NCBI RefSeq assembly: GCF_003952665.1
Contig: NZ_CP017946.1
Span: 5,165,001 to 5,229,000 of the forward strand
Direction of reading: 5' to 3'
Length of the DNA: 64,000 nt
Origin: Bosea sp. Tri-49
GTDB lineage: Bacteria > Pseudomonadota > Alphaproteobacteria > Rhizobiales > Beijerinckiaceae
How positions within the stretch are numbered: position 1 is the stretch's first letter; every line of letters starts with the position of its first letter. Below, in pieces: positions 1 through 8,018 of the stretch. A model generated the notes under the pieces. It had not been told where the DNA came from. It worked only from the letters and a program-made list of their open reading frames with translations, and ran no database searches. The position numbers and the translations under genes were made by a program.

Positions 1-417
1 TGGTGCCAGCATTGTCAGCCGGGGCGTTGCTGCAATATTTACCCGACCCGGCCGCAGCAGTGCCGCGATTTCTTCTGCCTGTGGATGACGCAGGCTTTCC
101 TCGGTCCAGAGTGGAAGCCCGACAAAGCCCGCTTCGTGCTGACCATGGACCCGGCGACGAGCTGGCTGTTCGTGCAGCTCGATCCCGGCGCGCCGCAGGC
201 CTGGCGCAAGGAGCCCTATCTGACGCAATTGCGCCGTTGGGCTGCGGCCGGCAACCGCCCGGTCGTCGTCTTCCTCAACAAGTCGGCGACCGCGGTCTTG
301 CCGGACCGCGACGTGCCGCTCGGCGTGGTCGCCGCCGACGAGCGTCTGGTGCTGCGCGAGGAATTGGCGGGCGGGCGGGCGCGCATGACCGTGGCGAAGG
401 TCAAGGCCGCAGCGTGA
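1..417 (+). CDS. Cysteine-cluster (YkgJ-like) protein, 5'-truncated
   Basis: Only the C-terminal 138 residues lie in the window; the frame is open from base 1 and ends with TGA at 415-417. The first 27 residues hold six cysteines in the arrangement WCQHC, GRCC, CRDFFC, with the phrase YPTRPQQC between them. This resembles the zinc/iron-chelating cysteine cluster of the YkgJ/CxxCxxCC family, which is known only as a putative metal-binding protein. The rest is a compact alpha/beta tail with no further motif. It overlaps or abuts the next gene, depending on that gene's start. The family assignment rests on the Cys/RP pattern alone. Confidence 0.6.
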   Translation, partial: WCQHCQPGRCCNIYPTRPQQCRDFFCLWMTQAFLGPEWKPDKARFVLTMDPATSWLFVQLDPGAPQAWRKEPYLTQLRRWAAAGNRPVVVFLNKSATAVLPDRDVPLGVVAADERLVLREELAGGRARMTVAKVKAAA

Positions 418-434
418 GCGAGCCGGATCGGTCG

Positions 435-833
435 ATGCTGCATCACCTGTCGTTGGGCGTCGCTGATATCGAAGGCGCCACAGCCTTCTACGACGCGGTG
501 CTCGCGCCGCTCGGCTATGTCCGCGTCTGGAGCGATCTTCGGCCCGGCGAGGTCAATCAAGCGGTCGGCTACGGTGTTCCCAGCGGCGGCGACGCGCTGG
601 CACTGAAGCATCGGCCGGCCGGGCAGCGGCCGCCGGGGCCGGGGTTCCATGTCGCTTTTGCGGCTCCCGACCGGCAGGCCGTCGACCAGTTCCATCGCGC
701 CGCGCTCCAGCATGGCGGGCGCGATAATGGTGCACCGGGCCTGCGGGCGCATTACGGCCCGCACTATTATGCGGCCTTCGTCATCGACCTCGATGGCCAT
801 CACATCGAAGCCGTGTTCAACGCAGCGATCTGA
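435..833 (+). CDS. VOC (glyoxalase/bleomycin-resistance fold) family protein
   Basis: This 132-residue protein starts MLHHLSLGVADI and reads through GATAFYDAVLAPLGY, the usual first beta-alpha-beta-beta-beta module of vicinal-oxygen-chelate proteins. It ends AFVIDLDGHHIEAVF, the second-module pattern that carries the metal-binding Glu. The likely metal ligands are His3 or His4 and the Glu near the C-terminus. Family members are dioxygenases, isomerases or resistance proteins, and the substrate cannot be read here. A GTG at 414 in the same frame would overlap the preceding TGA. I prefer the ATG at 435 because it begins exactly at the domain, but neither start has a strong ribosome site. Confidence 0.8.
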   Translation: MLHHLSLGVADIEGATAFYDAVLAPLGYVRVWSDLRPGEVNQAVGYGVPSGGDALALKHRPAGQRPPGPGFHVAFAAPDRQAVDQFHRAALQHGGRDNGAPGLRAHYGPHYYAAFVIDLDGHHIEAVFNAAI

Positions 834-851
834 CCGGAACAGGAGACTGCC

Positions 852-1880
852 TTGAGCAAGCGGGCGCGCGATTACGGCCTGGTGTGCGGTTCGCTGCCGC
901 CCGGCCCGCTCAACGCGATCACCGATGTGGCCGGTGTCACCGTCGGGCATCGCACCGTGCGCGAGGGTGATGTCCTGACCGGGTTCACCGCGGTGCTGCC
1001 GCATCAGGGCGATCTCTTCCGCGAGAAGCTGCGGGCCGGCGTCGAGGTGATCAACGGCTTCGGCAAGAGCGCCGGGCTGATGCAACTCGCCGAGCTCGGC
1101 CAGATCGAGACGCCGCTCCTGCTCGGCAACACCTTCTCGGTCGCTGTTGGCATCGAGGCACTGGTCGGTCGCGCGCTCGCGGGCAACCCGGAAATCGGCT
1201 GCAGCACCGGGACTGTCAATTCGCTGGTGCTCGAATGCAATGACGGCTTCCTCTCCGATATCCGCGCCCGGCGCCTGACGGTCGCCGATGCGGAAGCGGC
1301 GCTGGATGCGGCGAGCAGTGGACCAGTCGAGGAGGGCGCGGTCGGCGCCGGCATGGGTATGAGCGCCTTCGGCTTCAAGGGCGGCGTCGGCACGGCTTCG
1401 CGTCTGATCGCGCTCGACGGCCGCAGCTTCACGCTCGGCCTGCTGGTGCAGGCGAATTTCGGCAATGCCGGCGATCTCGTCCTGCCGGACGGGCGCCGCC
1501 CGGTGCCGCCGGTCGCGAATTCGGTCCAGCCGCCGGAGCGCGGCTCGGTCATCATTATCCTGGCGACCGATCTGCCATTGGAGAGCAGGCAGCTCACGCG
1601 CATCGCCCGGCGCTGCGGCGCGGGGCTGGCGCAGCTCGGCGCCTTCTGGGGCAATGGCAGCGGCGACATCGCCATCGCCTTCTCGACCGCGGGCCGGATC
1701 GTGCATCACGACGAGGCCGATATCGTTCCGCTCGCCGTGCTCAACGAGAACCGGATCGACCTGCCGTTCCGCGCCGCGGCCGAGGCGACGCAGGAGGCGG
1801 TGCTGAACGCCATGCTTGCCGCGCCGGAGACGATCGGGCGGGGCGGCAATCGCCGGCCGTCGCTGGCGGATTGCCTTTGA
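852..1880 (+). CDS. P1 family peptidase (DmpA/S58-type aminopeptidase)
   Basis: This 342-residue protein belongs to the self-cleaving DmpA/BapA aminopeptidase family (N-terminal nucleophile hydrolases). The N-terminus NAITDVAGVTVGH, the GCSTGT segment near residue 117 and GAVGAGMGMSAFGFKGG near residues 163-178 are family hallmarks. The motif GGVGTASR (177-184) probably contains the autocleavage site, with Thr181 becoming the new N-terminal nucleophile. That is inferred by analogy with the Gly-Ser/Thr cleavage known for the family. The start is TTG at 852, supported by AGGAG at 841-845. No ATG lies near the domain start. The protein is cytoplasmic, with no signal peptide. It probably cleaves small amino-acid amides or peptides. 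Confidence 0.88.
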   Translation: MSKRARDYGLVCGSLPPGPLNAITDVAGVTVGHRTVREGDVLTGFTAVLPHQGDLFREKLRAGVEVINGFGKSAGLMQLAELGQIETPLLLGNTFSVAVGIEALVGRALAGNPEIGCSTGTVNSLVLECNDGFLSDIRARRLTVADAEAALDAASSGPVEEGAVGAGMGMSAFGFKGGVGTASRLIALDGRSFTLGLLVQANFGNAGDLVLPDGRRPVPPVANSVQPPERGSVIIILATDLPLESRQLTRIARRCGAGLAQLGAFWGNGSGDIAIAFSTAGRIVHHDEADIVPLAVLNENRIDLPFRAAAEATQEAVLNAMLAAPETIGRGGNRRPSLADCL

Positions 1881-1999
1881 CCCGTCCACGCTGGCGAGGC
1901 CGCCGATCAGCATGTCGTGTCGCAAAAGCAGGCAAGTTGGACTGAGGCCTTGTCTTTCGACATAGACGTAGGGTCGCCCGTGGGCCGATTGCTGTTTCA

Positions 2000-3181
2000 A
2001 TGAGTTCGATGCCGCAGGATTTTTCCGAAGACGTCGCGGCCATCGCAGCGATCGCCGCGGTGCCGACCATCCTCGACGTCGTCTGCCGGACGACCGGGAT
2101 GGGCTTTGCCGCCGTTGCGCGCGTCACCGAGGATCGCTGGGTCGCTTGCGGCGTCCGCGACGAGATCGCGTTCGGGCTGCAGCCTGGCGGCGAGCTCAAG
2201 GTCGAAACCACCATCTGTCACGAGATCCGCCAGCATCGCGACGTCGTCGTGATCGACAATGTCGCGGAAGACCCGATCTATTGCGCGCACCATACGCCGC
2301 AAATGTACGGCCTGCAGAGCTATATCTCGATGCCGATCATCCTCCCGGATGGCCGGTTCTTCGGCACCTTGTGTGCGATCGATCCCAAGCCCCGCTCGCT
2401 CAACAATCCGGCGACGCTGGGCATGTTCAAACTCTTCGCCGAGTTGATCGCCTTCCATCTCGATGCGCACCAGCAACTGGCGGCGAGCCAGGCCAGCCTC
2501 GCCGGCGAGGTCCAGAACAGCGAAATCCGCGAGCAGTTCATCGCGGTGCTGGGTCATGACCTGCGCAACCCCGTGGCCTCGGTCGCCGCCGGGTTGAACA
2601 TGCTCGACCGCACCGAGGACATCGCGAAGATCCGGTCGCTGACCGGGATGATGCGAAGCAGCCTCATGCGGATGTCTGGCCTGATCGGCGATGTCCTCGA
2701 CTTCGCACGGGGGCGGCTTGGCGGCGGCATCCTGCTCGATCGCAGTGACGAGCCCGAGCTGAAAGCGATGCTCGAACAGGTGGTCGGCGAACTGCGCTCC
2801 TCGCATCCGGATCGTGAGGTGCTGAGCGAGTTCGATCTATCGGGGCCGATCGATTGCGACAGCGCGCGGATCGCGCAAATGCTGTCGAACCTGGTCGCCA
2901 ATGGCCTCACGCATGGCGCCGACGATCGCCCTGTCATCGTGCGAGCCCACAAGACCCGCGACGCTTTCGAGCTGTCGGTCGCCAATGCCGGCGAGCCGAT
3001 CCCGCTCGCAGTCAGGAAAGAACTCTTCAAGCCATTCGTCCGCGCCTCGGCCAAGCCAAGCCAGCAGGGACTCGGCCTCGGGCTCTACATCTCCTCTGAA
3101 ATCGCGAGGGCCCATGGTGGGACGCTCGAGGTTTCTTCCGATGCAGACGAGACCCGGTTCACGTTCCGGATGCCGCTCTGA
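2000..3181 (+). CDS. GAF-domain sensor histidine kinase
   Basis: This 393-residue soluble kinase has an N-terminal GAF domain (about 20-160), ending in the typical YISMPIILPDGRFFGTLCAID stretch. A short coiled helix leads to the HisKA domain, with phospho-acceptor His186 in VLGHDLRNP. An HATPase_c domain follows, with its N-box around Asn297/Asn301 (NLVANGLTHG) and its G-box GLGLGLYI at 357-364. There is no transmembrane segment, so it should sense an intracellular cue. The architecture resembles the GAF-HATPase bacteriophytochrome-like and LOV-like kinases of alphaproteobacteria. The GAF domain has Cys73 and Cys95, but no phytochrome chromophore motif is evident. No response-regulator gene is adjacent, so it is an orphan kinase in this window. 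Confidence 0.9.
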   Translation: MSSMPQDFSEDVAAIAAIAAVPTILDVVCRTTGMGFAAVARVTEDRWVACGVRDEIAFGLQPGGELKVETTICHEIRQHRDVVVIDNVAEDPIYCAHHTPQMYGLQSYISMPIILPDGRFFGTLCAIDPKPRSLNNPATLGMFKLFAELIAFHLDAHQQLAASQASLAGEVQNSEIREQFIAVLGHDLRNPVASVAAGLNMLDRTEDIAKIRSLTGMMRSSLMRMSGLIGDVLDFARGRLGGGILLDRSDEPELKAMLEQVVGELRSSHPDREVLSEFDLSGPIDCDSARIAQMLSNLVANGLTHGADDRPVIVRAHKTRDAFELSVANAGEPIPLAVRKELFKPFVRASAKPSQQGLGLGLYISSEIARAHGGTLEVSSDADETRFTFRMPL

Positions 3182-3193
3182 GCCGGTGAGCAG

Positions 3194-4648
3194 TCATGCC
3201 CCCGGTGGGCGATAGCCAGCGCCGGTTCTCTCCAGCATAGCTCCGACCGCGATCGCCGTCCGGTCCTCGCCGAAGGGGGCGATGATCTGCACGCCGATCG
3301 GCAGCCCCGCCTGTGACAGTCCGATCGGGGCGGCGAGCGCCGGCAGGTCGGCGCCGGTGGCGAGGCTCGCCCAGCACAGGAAGTCGAGATAGGGGCGCTC
3401 CACCCCGTCGATGTCGAGCCGGCGGGCGTGGAAATCAGGCAGATGGTTGTGCTTTTGCGCCGCGACCGGCGCCGGCGGGCAGAGCAGCACGTCGTAACTC
3501 TGGAAAAAGCGGGCCCATTGCCGCTTCAACGCGAGGCGGCGCTGGTGGATCTGCTGGTAGAGGCCGGGCGTCATCCGGGCGCCGCGGGCCTGCAGCGCCT
3601 GATGCGAGAGATCGCCCGGCGCGAATTTCGCAGCCTGCGCCTGGATGCGGGCGCGCACCTTGGGCGGCAGGCCGTAGGCGACGACGGCGTGATTCAGCAG
3701 CGCATAGACCTCATAGGCCTCGATGAAACGGAAGCCGGGGCGGACTGTCTCGTCGACGACCGCGCCGGCTTCGGCGAGGCGCCGGCCGGCCTCGCGCACC
3801 GTGTCCGAGACCTCCTTCGTCACCGGCGCGAACGGTTCCTGCGCCCAGATCGCGACGCGCAGGCCTTTCGCCTCCGTCTTGCGCGGGGCGGACAGGGGAG
3901 CGCCTGCGACATTCGGATCGCGCGGGCCGGTCAGTACTGGCAGGATCAGCTCGAGGTCTTCCGTCGCCCGGGCGATCGGGCCGGCAACGACGAGATCGGC
4001 ATTGCGTAAGGTGCGCCGTTCCGGCGGCGGCGGGATCAACCCCCAGGTCGAGACCAGACCCCAGCTGGTCTTGAGCCCGAAGACGCCGCAGGCCTGCGCC
4101 GGCCAGCGGACCGAGGAACCGAGATCGGAGCCGAGTTCGAAGGCGCTCATGCCGGTCGCGACTGCAACGGCTGCACCACCTGAGGAGCCGCCAGGCGAGT
4201 AGCCGGGATTCCACGGGTTGTTGGTCACGCCATGGGCGGGGTTGTAGCTCTGGAAATCGCCGGAGAAGACCGGAACCATGGTCTTGCCGAGAATGACCGC
4301 CCCGGCGGCGCGCAGGCGGGCGACGGCGGCAGCATCTTCCTGCGGAATGCGCTCCTTATAAGCCGGCAGGCCGCCGGAGGAGGGCAGGCCGGCGACATCG
4401 AAGGCGTCCTTGATCGTGATTGGCAAGCCTTCGAGCGGGCGCGCCTCACCGGCGGAGATACGCCGGTCCGACTCCATGGCAAACGCCCGCGCCGTCTCGC
4501 GGTCCTGCGCGACGATGGCGTTGAGGGATGGGTTCAGCGCATCGATGCGGGCGAAGGTCGCCTCGAGCAGCTCCACGGCGCTGAAGCGGCGTGCCAGAAG
4601 ATCGGTGCGCAGGCTGGTGGCTGAGGCGGTGAGATCGATCGAGGCCAT
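3194..4648 (-). CDS. Amidase (amidase-signature family)
   Basis: This 484-residue protein hydrolyses an amide through the Ser-cisSer-Lys triad of the amidase-signature family. The residues visible are Lys80 (PITIKDAFD), cis-Ser156 (PGGSSGGAA) and nucleophile Ser179 in GSDLGSSVRWPA (173-184). The usual GGS before the nucleophile reads GSS here, a mild departure. The C-terminus carries the common PIGVQIIAPFGED phrase. There is no signal peptide, so it is cytoplasmic. The substrate is unknown; relatives act on aryl amides, nicotinamide-like amides, indoleacetamide or Glu-tRNA. It is convergent with the histidine kinase, 12 bases apart, and is not part of an evident operon. Confidence 0.9.
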   Translation of the reverse strand: MASIDLTASATSLRTDLLARRFSAVELLEATFARIDALNPSLNAIVAQDRETARAFAMESDRRISAGEARPLEGLPITIKDAFDVAGLPSSGGLPAYKERIPQEDAAAVARLRAAGAVILGKTMVPVFSGDFQSYNPAHGVTNNPWNPGYSPGGSSGGAAVAVATGMSAFELGSDLGSSVRWPAQACGVFGLKTSWGLVSTWGLIPPPPERRTLRNADLVVAGPIARATEDLELILPVLTGPRDPNVAGAPLSAPRKTEAKGLRVAIWAQEPFAPVTKEVSDTVREAGRRLAEAGAVVDETVRPGFRFIEAYEVYALLNHAVVAYGLPPKVRARIQAQAAKFAPGDLSHQALQARGARMTPGLYQQIHQRRLALKRQWARFFQSYDVLLCPPAPVAAQKHNHLPDFHARRLDIDGVERPYLDFLCWASLATGADLPALAAPIGLSQAGLPIGVQIIAPFGEDRTAIAVGAMLERTGAGYRPPGA

Positions 4649-4713
4649 CGGGAGATCCGGCGGGAGTGAGGATCAAGTCGTAGCCCAAGGTCGTTGGCCG
4701 GGACAATGAAGCG

Positions 4714-4872
4714 CGGGACTCCCTCTCCCGGACGGGAGAGGGGTAGGGGTGAGGGACCGCCGCTGATTGTTGGGGTGCTGCGGCTGCCGCTATGCCTTCT
4801 ATTGGTAGGGCAGGCCCTCATCCGGCGCTCCGCGCCACCTTCTCCCATCCGGGAGAAGGGTTCCCCCCGCCC
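4714..4872 (+). repeat. Composite palindromic intergenic repeat (family A)
   Basis: Two inverted repeats bracket about 100 bases. CCCTCTCCCG paired with CGGGAGAGGG lies at about 4721-4742, and CCTTCTCCC paired with GGGAGAAGG lies at about 4838-4860. The inner sequence carries GAGGGACCG, CGCTGATT and GGGCAGGCCCTCAT, which recur in inverted order at 56303-56452. Shorter relatives occur at 25841-25990 and 48086-48107. This fits a REP/BIME-type element; it encodes nothing and fills the gap between the amidase and patatin genes. Confidence 0.8.
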
Positions 4873-4895
4873 TTGTTTGCCTGTGGTGACTAACC

Positions 4896-5744
4896 TCAGC
4901 CCGCCTTCCGCCGCTCAATCGCTCTCAGGAACTCCTCGCCATCCTTCACCCCGAGCTCGTAGGCGAAGCGGATACCGTCCCAATTGCGGATGGTGAACTG
5001 GCTGACCGGGATCACCTGCGAGGGGCGGACATAGGTGCGGTTCTTGACATCAGGCACCTCGGCGAAGGGGCGTGTCAGCACCACGAGGGTCTGCTCGCCG
5101 GCGGCTTCCATATCGGCGAGCGCCCATGCGGGGGCGCTGTCGACGAGACCGCCATCGAGCGCGGCGCGGGCGCCGATATTCCCTGCCGGCATGAAGGGCG
5201 GCACGGCGGCGCTCGCCATCAGCGCATCGACGAGTTGCTCGGGATCGGCGCAATCGACGATGCGGATCAAATCGGGTCGGAAGCCGAGCTTGCGCCCGGC
5301 GGTCGGATGCACCGGGCGACGCAGCCGCTTCTCGAGCTGATATGCGCCGATGCCGAGCGCAGCGATGACCGGCAGCGGCCAGAAGCGTGGCGGCCGCGAG
5401 ATCGCGATCAGGAAATCGGCCCGGGTCTTCAGCGCCGCCAGCCGCTCCGGCGTGAACAGCGCCGTGAGCATCTCGCGATACATTTCGGCGACCGGGAAGA
5501 GGCGCCCACCGCGGCGGAAGGCGGCCCAGTCGACCTCGGAGGTGCGGCCGGTGCAGGCCTCGCGCAGCATCTCGCGCACGGTCGGCCCCAACCCCAGCGC
5601 ATTGTAGAGCATCGCCCCGGCGCCGGCGCTGGCGCCGACGATTCGGCGCGGCGCAAGGCCGATGCGCGGTGCCACCGTCTCGTAGAAGCCGCCCTGCCAA
5701 TAGCAGCGATTGCCGCCGCCGGCATAAGCCAGGCCTGCGAACAT
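4896..5744 (-). CDS. Patatin-like phospholipase
   Basis: This 282-residue protein has the patatin catalytic outfit. The oxyanion loop is GGGNR (9-13), the nucleophile Ser39 sits in GASAG, and the catalytic Asp198 sits in DGG. Patatins are lipid acyl hydrolases using a Ser-Asp dyad. There is no signal peptide, although a hydrophobic stretch FWPLPVIAALGIGAYQL (122-138) could touch a membrane. Its ATG (5742-5744) overlaps the TGA of the upstream MarR gene as ATGA, so the two are translationally coupled. Regulation by that MarR protein, together with the divergent acyl-CoA synthetase, suggests a role in lipid or fatty-acid turnover. Confidence 0.88.
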   Translation of the reverse strand: MFAGLAYAGGGNRCYWQGGFYETVAPRIGLAPRRIVGASAGAGAMLYNALGLGPTVREMLREACTGRTSEVDWAAFRRGGRLFPVAEMYREMLTALFTPERLAALKTRADFLIAISRPPRFWPLPVIAALGIGAYQLEKRLRRPVHPTAGRKLGFRPDLIRIVDCADPEQLVDALMASAAVPPFMPAGNIGARAALDGGLVDSAPAWALADMEAAGEQTLVVLTRPFAEVPDVKNRTYVRPSQVIPVSQFTIRNWDGIRFAYELGVKDGEEFLRAIERRKAG

Positions 5745-6226
5745 CAGCTTTGGTCCGTATCGAGGGCGCGGGCGCGCTCGCGCCAGGACAGGACCAGCCG
5801 GTCGAGTTCGGCGAGATCCTCCATTGGCAGCTTGCCGAGCGTCTGGGCGACATAGTCGCGCTGCGTCGCCATGCCGGCCTCGGCGAGACGGCGGCCTTCG
5901 GGCGTCAGATGCATGGCGTAGGAGCGCCGGTCGCCGACGATGGCGCGGCGCTCGACCAGGCCGGCCTGGACCAGCCTGTCGACGAGGCCGGAGACATTGC
6001 CCTTGGTGACGTAGAGCCGCTCGGCGAGTTCGCTCTGGCTGATGCCCTCGCGCTCGGTCAAGGTCGAGAGCAGGTCGAATTGCGGGATCGACAGGCCGAG
6101 CTCGCGGATGCGCGCGGTCATCTGGCCGAGCATGCGCTGGTGCAGGCGCATGAAGCGGAACCAGACGCGATCCGGTTCGATGGGTTCCGGGGCGGGGGCT
6201 GGGCGCGGCACGGACAAGGCGTTCAT
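5744..6226 (-). CDS. MarR family transcriptional regulator
   Basis: This 160-residue protein has the winged helix of MarR regulators. The region LGLSIPQFDLLSTLTEREGISQSELAERLYVTKGNVSGLVDRLVQAGLVERR spans about residues 43-95, with a DRR wing (98-100) followed by YAMHLTPEGRRL. It should dimerise and bind a short palindrome, with release by a phenolic or acyl ligand. A perfect inverted repeat lies just upstream at 6236-6249, in the gap it shares with the divergent acyl-CoA synthetase gene. Its stop codon overlaps the start of the patatin gene. The likely regulon is itself, patatin and the synthetase. Confidence 0.92.
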   Translation of the reverse strand: MNALSVPRPAPAPEPIEPDRVWFRFMRLHQRMLGQMTARIRELGLSIPQFDLLSTLTEREGISQSELAERLYVTKGNVSGLVDRLVQAGLVERRAIVGDRRSYAMHLTPEGRRLAEAGMATQRDYVAQTLGKLPMEDLAELDRLVLSWRERARALDTDQS

Positions 6227-6235
6227 CCCTAGATC

Positions 6236-6249
6236 GTTTACTTGTAAAC
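6236..6249. promoter_or_regulatory. Candidate MarR operator palindrome
   Basis: GTTTAC and GTAAAC form a perfect 6-base inverted repeat around TT. It sits 10 bases upstream of the MarR start and about 95 bases upstream of the divergent acyl-CoA synthetase. The size and symmetry fit MarR sites. Binding is inferred. Confidence 0.6.
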
Positions 6250-6343
6250 TAACTCATCTCCTAGTCGGAGGCGAGGGCTTTCGCCGCGAGCCGTCCGCTG
6301 GCTATGCTGCCAAAAAGCAACGCAAGACGACAGGGAGAAACGC

Positions 6344-7966
6344 ATGCTCGGGCTGATGCAGAATTGGCCGCTGCTGATCCACCGGATCATCGACCACGCG
6401 GCGATCCAGCATGGCACCCGTGAAGTCGTCTCCCGCAGCGTCGAAGGGCCGATCCGCCGTACCACCTATGCCGAGATCCGGCAGAGCGCGCTGACGATCG
6501 GAAAACGGCTGACGCGCGAGGGTATCCGCCTCGGTGATCGCGTCGCGACCTTGGCCTGGAACACCGACCGGCATTTGGCGCTCTGGTACGGGATCAGCGG
6601 CATCGGCGCGATCACCCACACGGTCAATCCGCGGCTCTTCCCCGAGCAGATCGCCCAGCTGATCAACCATGCCGAGGATCGTTTGCTCTTCCTCGACCTC
6701 ACCTTCGTGCCCCTGGTCGAAGGGTTGCAGGACAAGCTGCCGAGCGTCGAGCGCTATGTGGTCCTGACCGACGCGGCGCATATGCCTGAGACCTCGCTGA
6801 GGAACGTGATTGCTTACGAGGACTGGCTCGCCGAGGCCGATGCCGATTTCGCCTGGGCCACGCTCGACGAGAACACTGCGGCCGGGCTCTGCTACACCTC
6901 GGGCACGACCGGCGGGCCCAAGGGCGTGCTCTACTCGCATCGCTCCAATGTGCTGCACGCCATGGCCTGCGCCCAGCCCGACTATATGGGCCTGTCGGCG
7001 CAGACCGTCGTCATGCCGGTGGTGCCGCTCTTCCATGCCAACAGTTGGTCGCTGGCCTTTTCGGCGCCGATGACCGGGGCGAAGCTGGTCATGCCCGGCG
7101 CCAAGCTCGACGGCGCCTCGCTCCTTGACCTGCTCAACGGCGAAAGCGTGACGCTGACCGCGGCGGTACCGACGGTCTGGCTCGGTCTGCTTCAGCATCT
7201 TGAGGCATCAGGCGGCAAGCTCGACACGCTGAAGCGCGTGGTGATCGGCGGCTCGGCCTGCCCGCGGGCGATGACCGAGGCCTTCGAGACAAAATACGGC
7301 GTCACCGTCGACCATGCCTGGGGCATGACCGAGATGAGCCCGATCGGCTCGTTCTGCTCGATCAAGCCGATCTATGCCGACCTCACTGGGGACGCGCTCT
7401 ACGACCTCAAGGTCAAGCAAGGCCACCCGCAGTTCGGCGTCGAGTTCCGTCTGACCGATGATGACGGCACCGATCTGCCCTGGGACGGCACGACCTTCGG
7501 CCGGCTGAAGGTGCGCGGGCCGGCGGTCGCCGGCGCCTATTACAGGCACGATCAGCCGATTTTGGACGAGCGCGGCTTCTTCGACACCGGCGATGTCGCG
7601 ACCATCGATCCGCATGGCTACATGCAGGTCACCGACCGCTCCAAGGACGTGATCAAGTCCGGCGGCGAATGGATCTCCTCGATCGAGCTGGAAAACCTCG
7701 CCATCGGACATCCCGATGTGGCGGAGGCTGCGGTAATCGGCGTCGCCCATCCGAAATGGGACGAGCGGCCGCTCCTCGTCATCGTGCCCAAGCCCGGCAA
7801 GACGCCCGGCCGCGAGGAGATGCTCGCCTTCATGACCGGCAAGGTCGCAAAATGGTGGCTGCCCGACGATGTCGTGCTGGTCGAGGCGATCCCGCATACT
7901 GCGACCGGCAAGATCCAGAAGACGGCGCTCAGGGAGATGTTCCGGGAGTATCGGTTGCCGGGGTGA
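6344..7966 (+). CDS. Fatty acyl-CoA synthetase (AMP-binding ligase)
   Basis: This 540-residue adenylate-forming enzyme makes acyl-CoA from a fatty acid, ATP and CoA through an acyl-AMP. It has the P-loop [11 protein letters not shown] (184-194), WGMTE (326-330), the GFFDTGD phrase (411-417), the hinge after [15 protein letters not shown], and catalytic Lys523 in TGKIQK. The overall sequence is like the medium/long-chain AlkK/FadD3-type synthetases (about 540 residues). A good ribosome site, GGGAGA, precedes ATG 6344. It is divergent from the MarR-patatin pair and probably shares their operator. A broken copy of its last 160 bases lies at 11142-11301. Confidence 0.92.
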   Translation: MLGLMQNWPLLIHRIIDHAAIQHGTREVVSRSVEGPIRRTTYAEIRQSALTIGKRLTREGIRLGDRVATLAWNTDRHLALWYGISGIGAITHTVNPRLFPEQIAQLINHAEDRLLFLDLTFVPLVEGLQDKLPSVERYVVLTDAAHMPETSLRNVIAYEDWLAEADADFAWATLDENTAAGLCYTSGTTGGPKGVLYSHRSNVLHAMACAQPDYMGLSAQTVVMPVVPLFHANSWSLAFSAPMTGAKLVMPGAKLDGASLLDLLNGESVTLTAAVPTVWLGLLQHLEASGGKLDTLKRVVIGGSACPRAMTEAFETKYGVTVDHAWGMTEMSPIGSFCSIKPIYADLTGDALYDLKVKQGHPQFGVEFRLTDDDGTDLPWDGTTFGRLKVRGPAVAGAYYRHDQPILDERGFFDTGDVATIDPHGYMQVTDRSKDVIKSGGEWISSIELENLAIGHPDVAEAAVIGVAHPKWDERPLLVIVPKPGKTPGREEMLAFMTGKVAKWWLPDDVVLVEAIPHTATGKIQKTALREMFREYRLPG

Positions 7967-7982
7967 GGTTGGTAAAGGCAGA

Positions 7983-8013
7983 AAGCGGCCGTCCCGGGGG
8001 CGGACGGCCGCTT
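7983..8013. terminator. Hairpin between convergent genes
   Basis: AAGCGGCCGTC (7983-7993) and its exact complement (8003-8013) form an 11-base stem around a 9-base loop. It sits between the stops of the synthetase and sulfatase genes. It probably serves both directions, although no clear T-run follows. Confidence 0.6.
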
Positions 8014-8018
8014 CCAGC

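Noticed and set aside
216..2000. A 594-codon open frame on the minus strand
   Set aside because: It lies opposite two well-supported genes (VOC and P1 peptidase) and reads as Arg/Asp/Ala-rich sequence with no domain. Long antisense frames are expected in DNA this rich in G+C.
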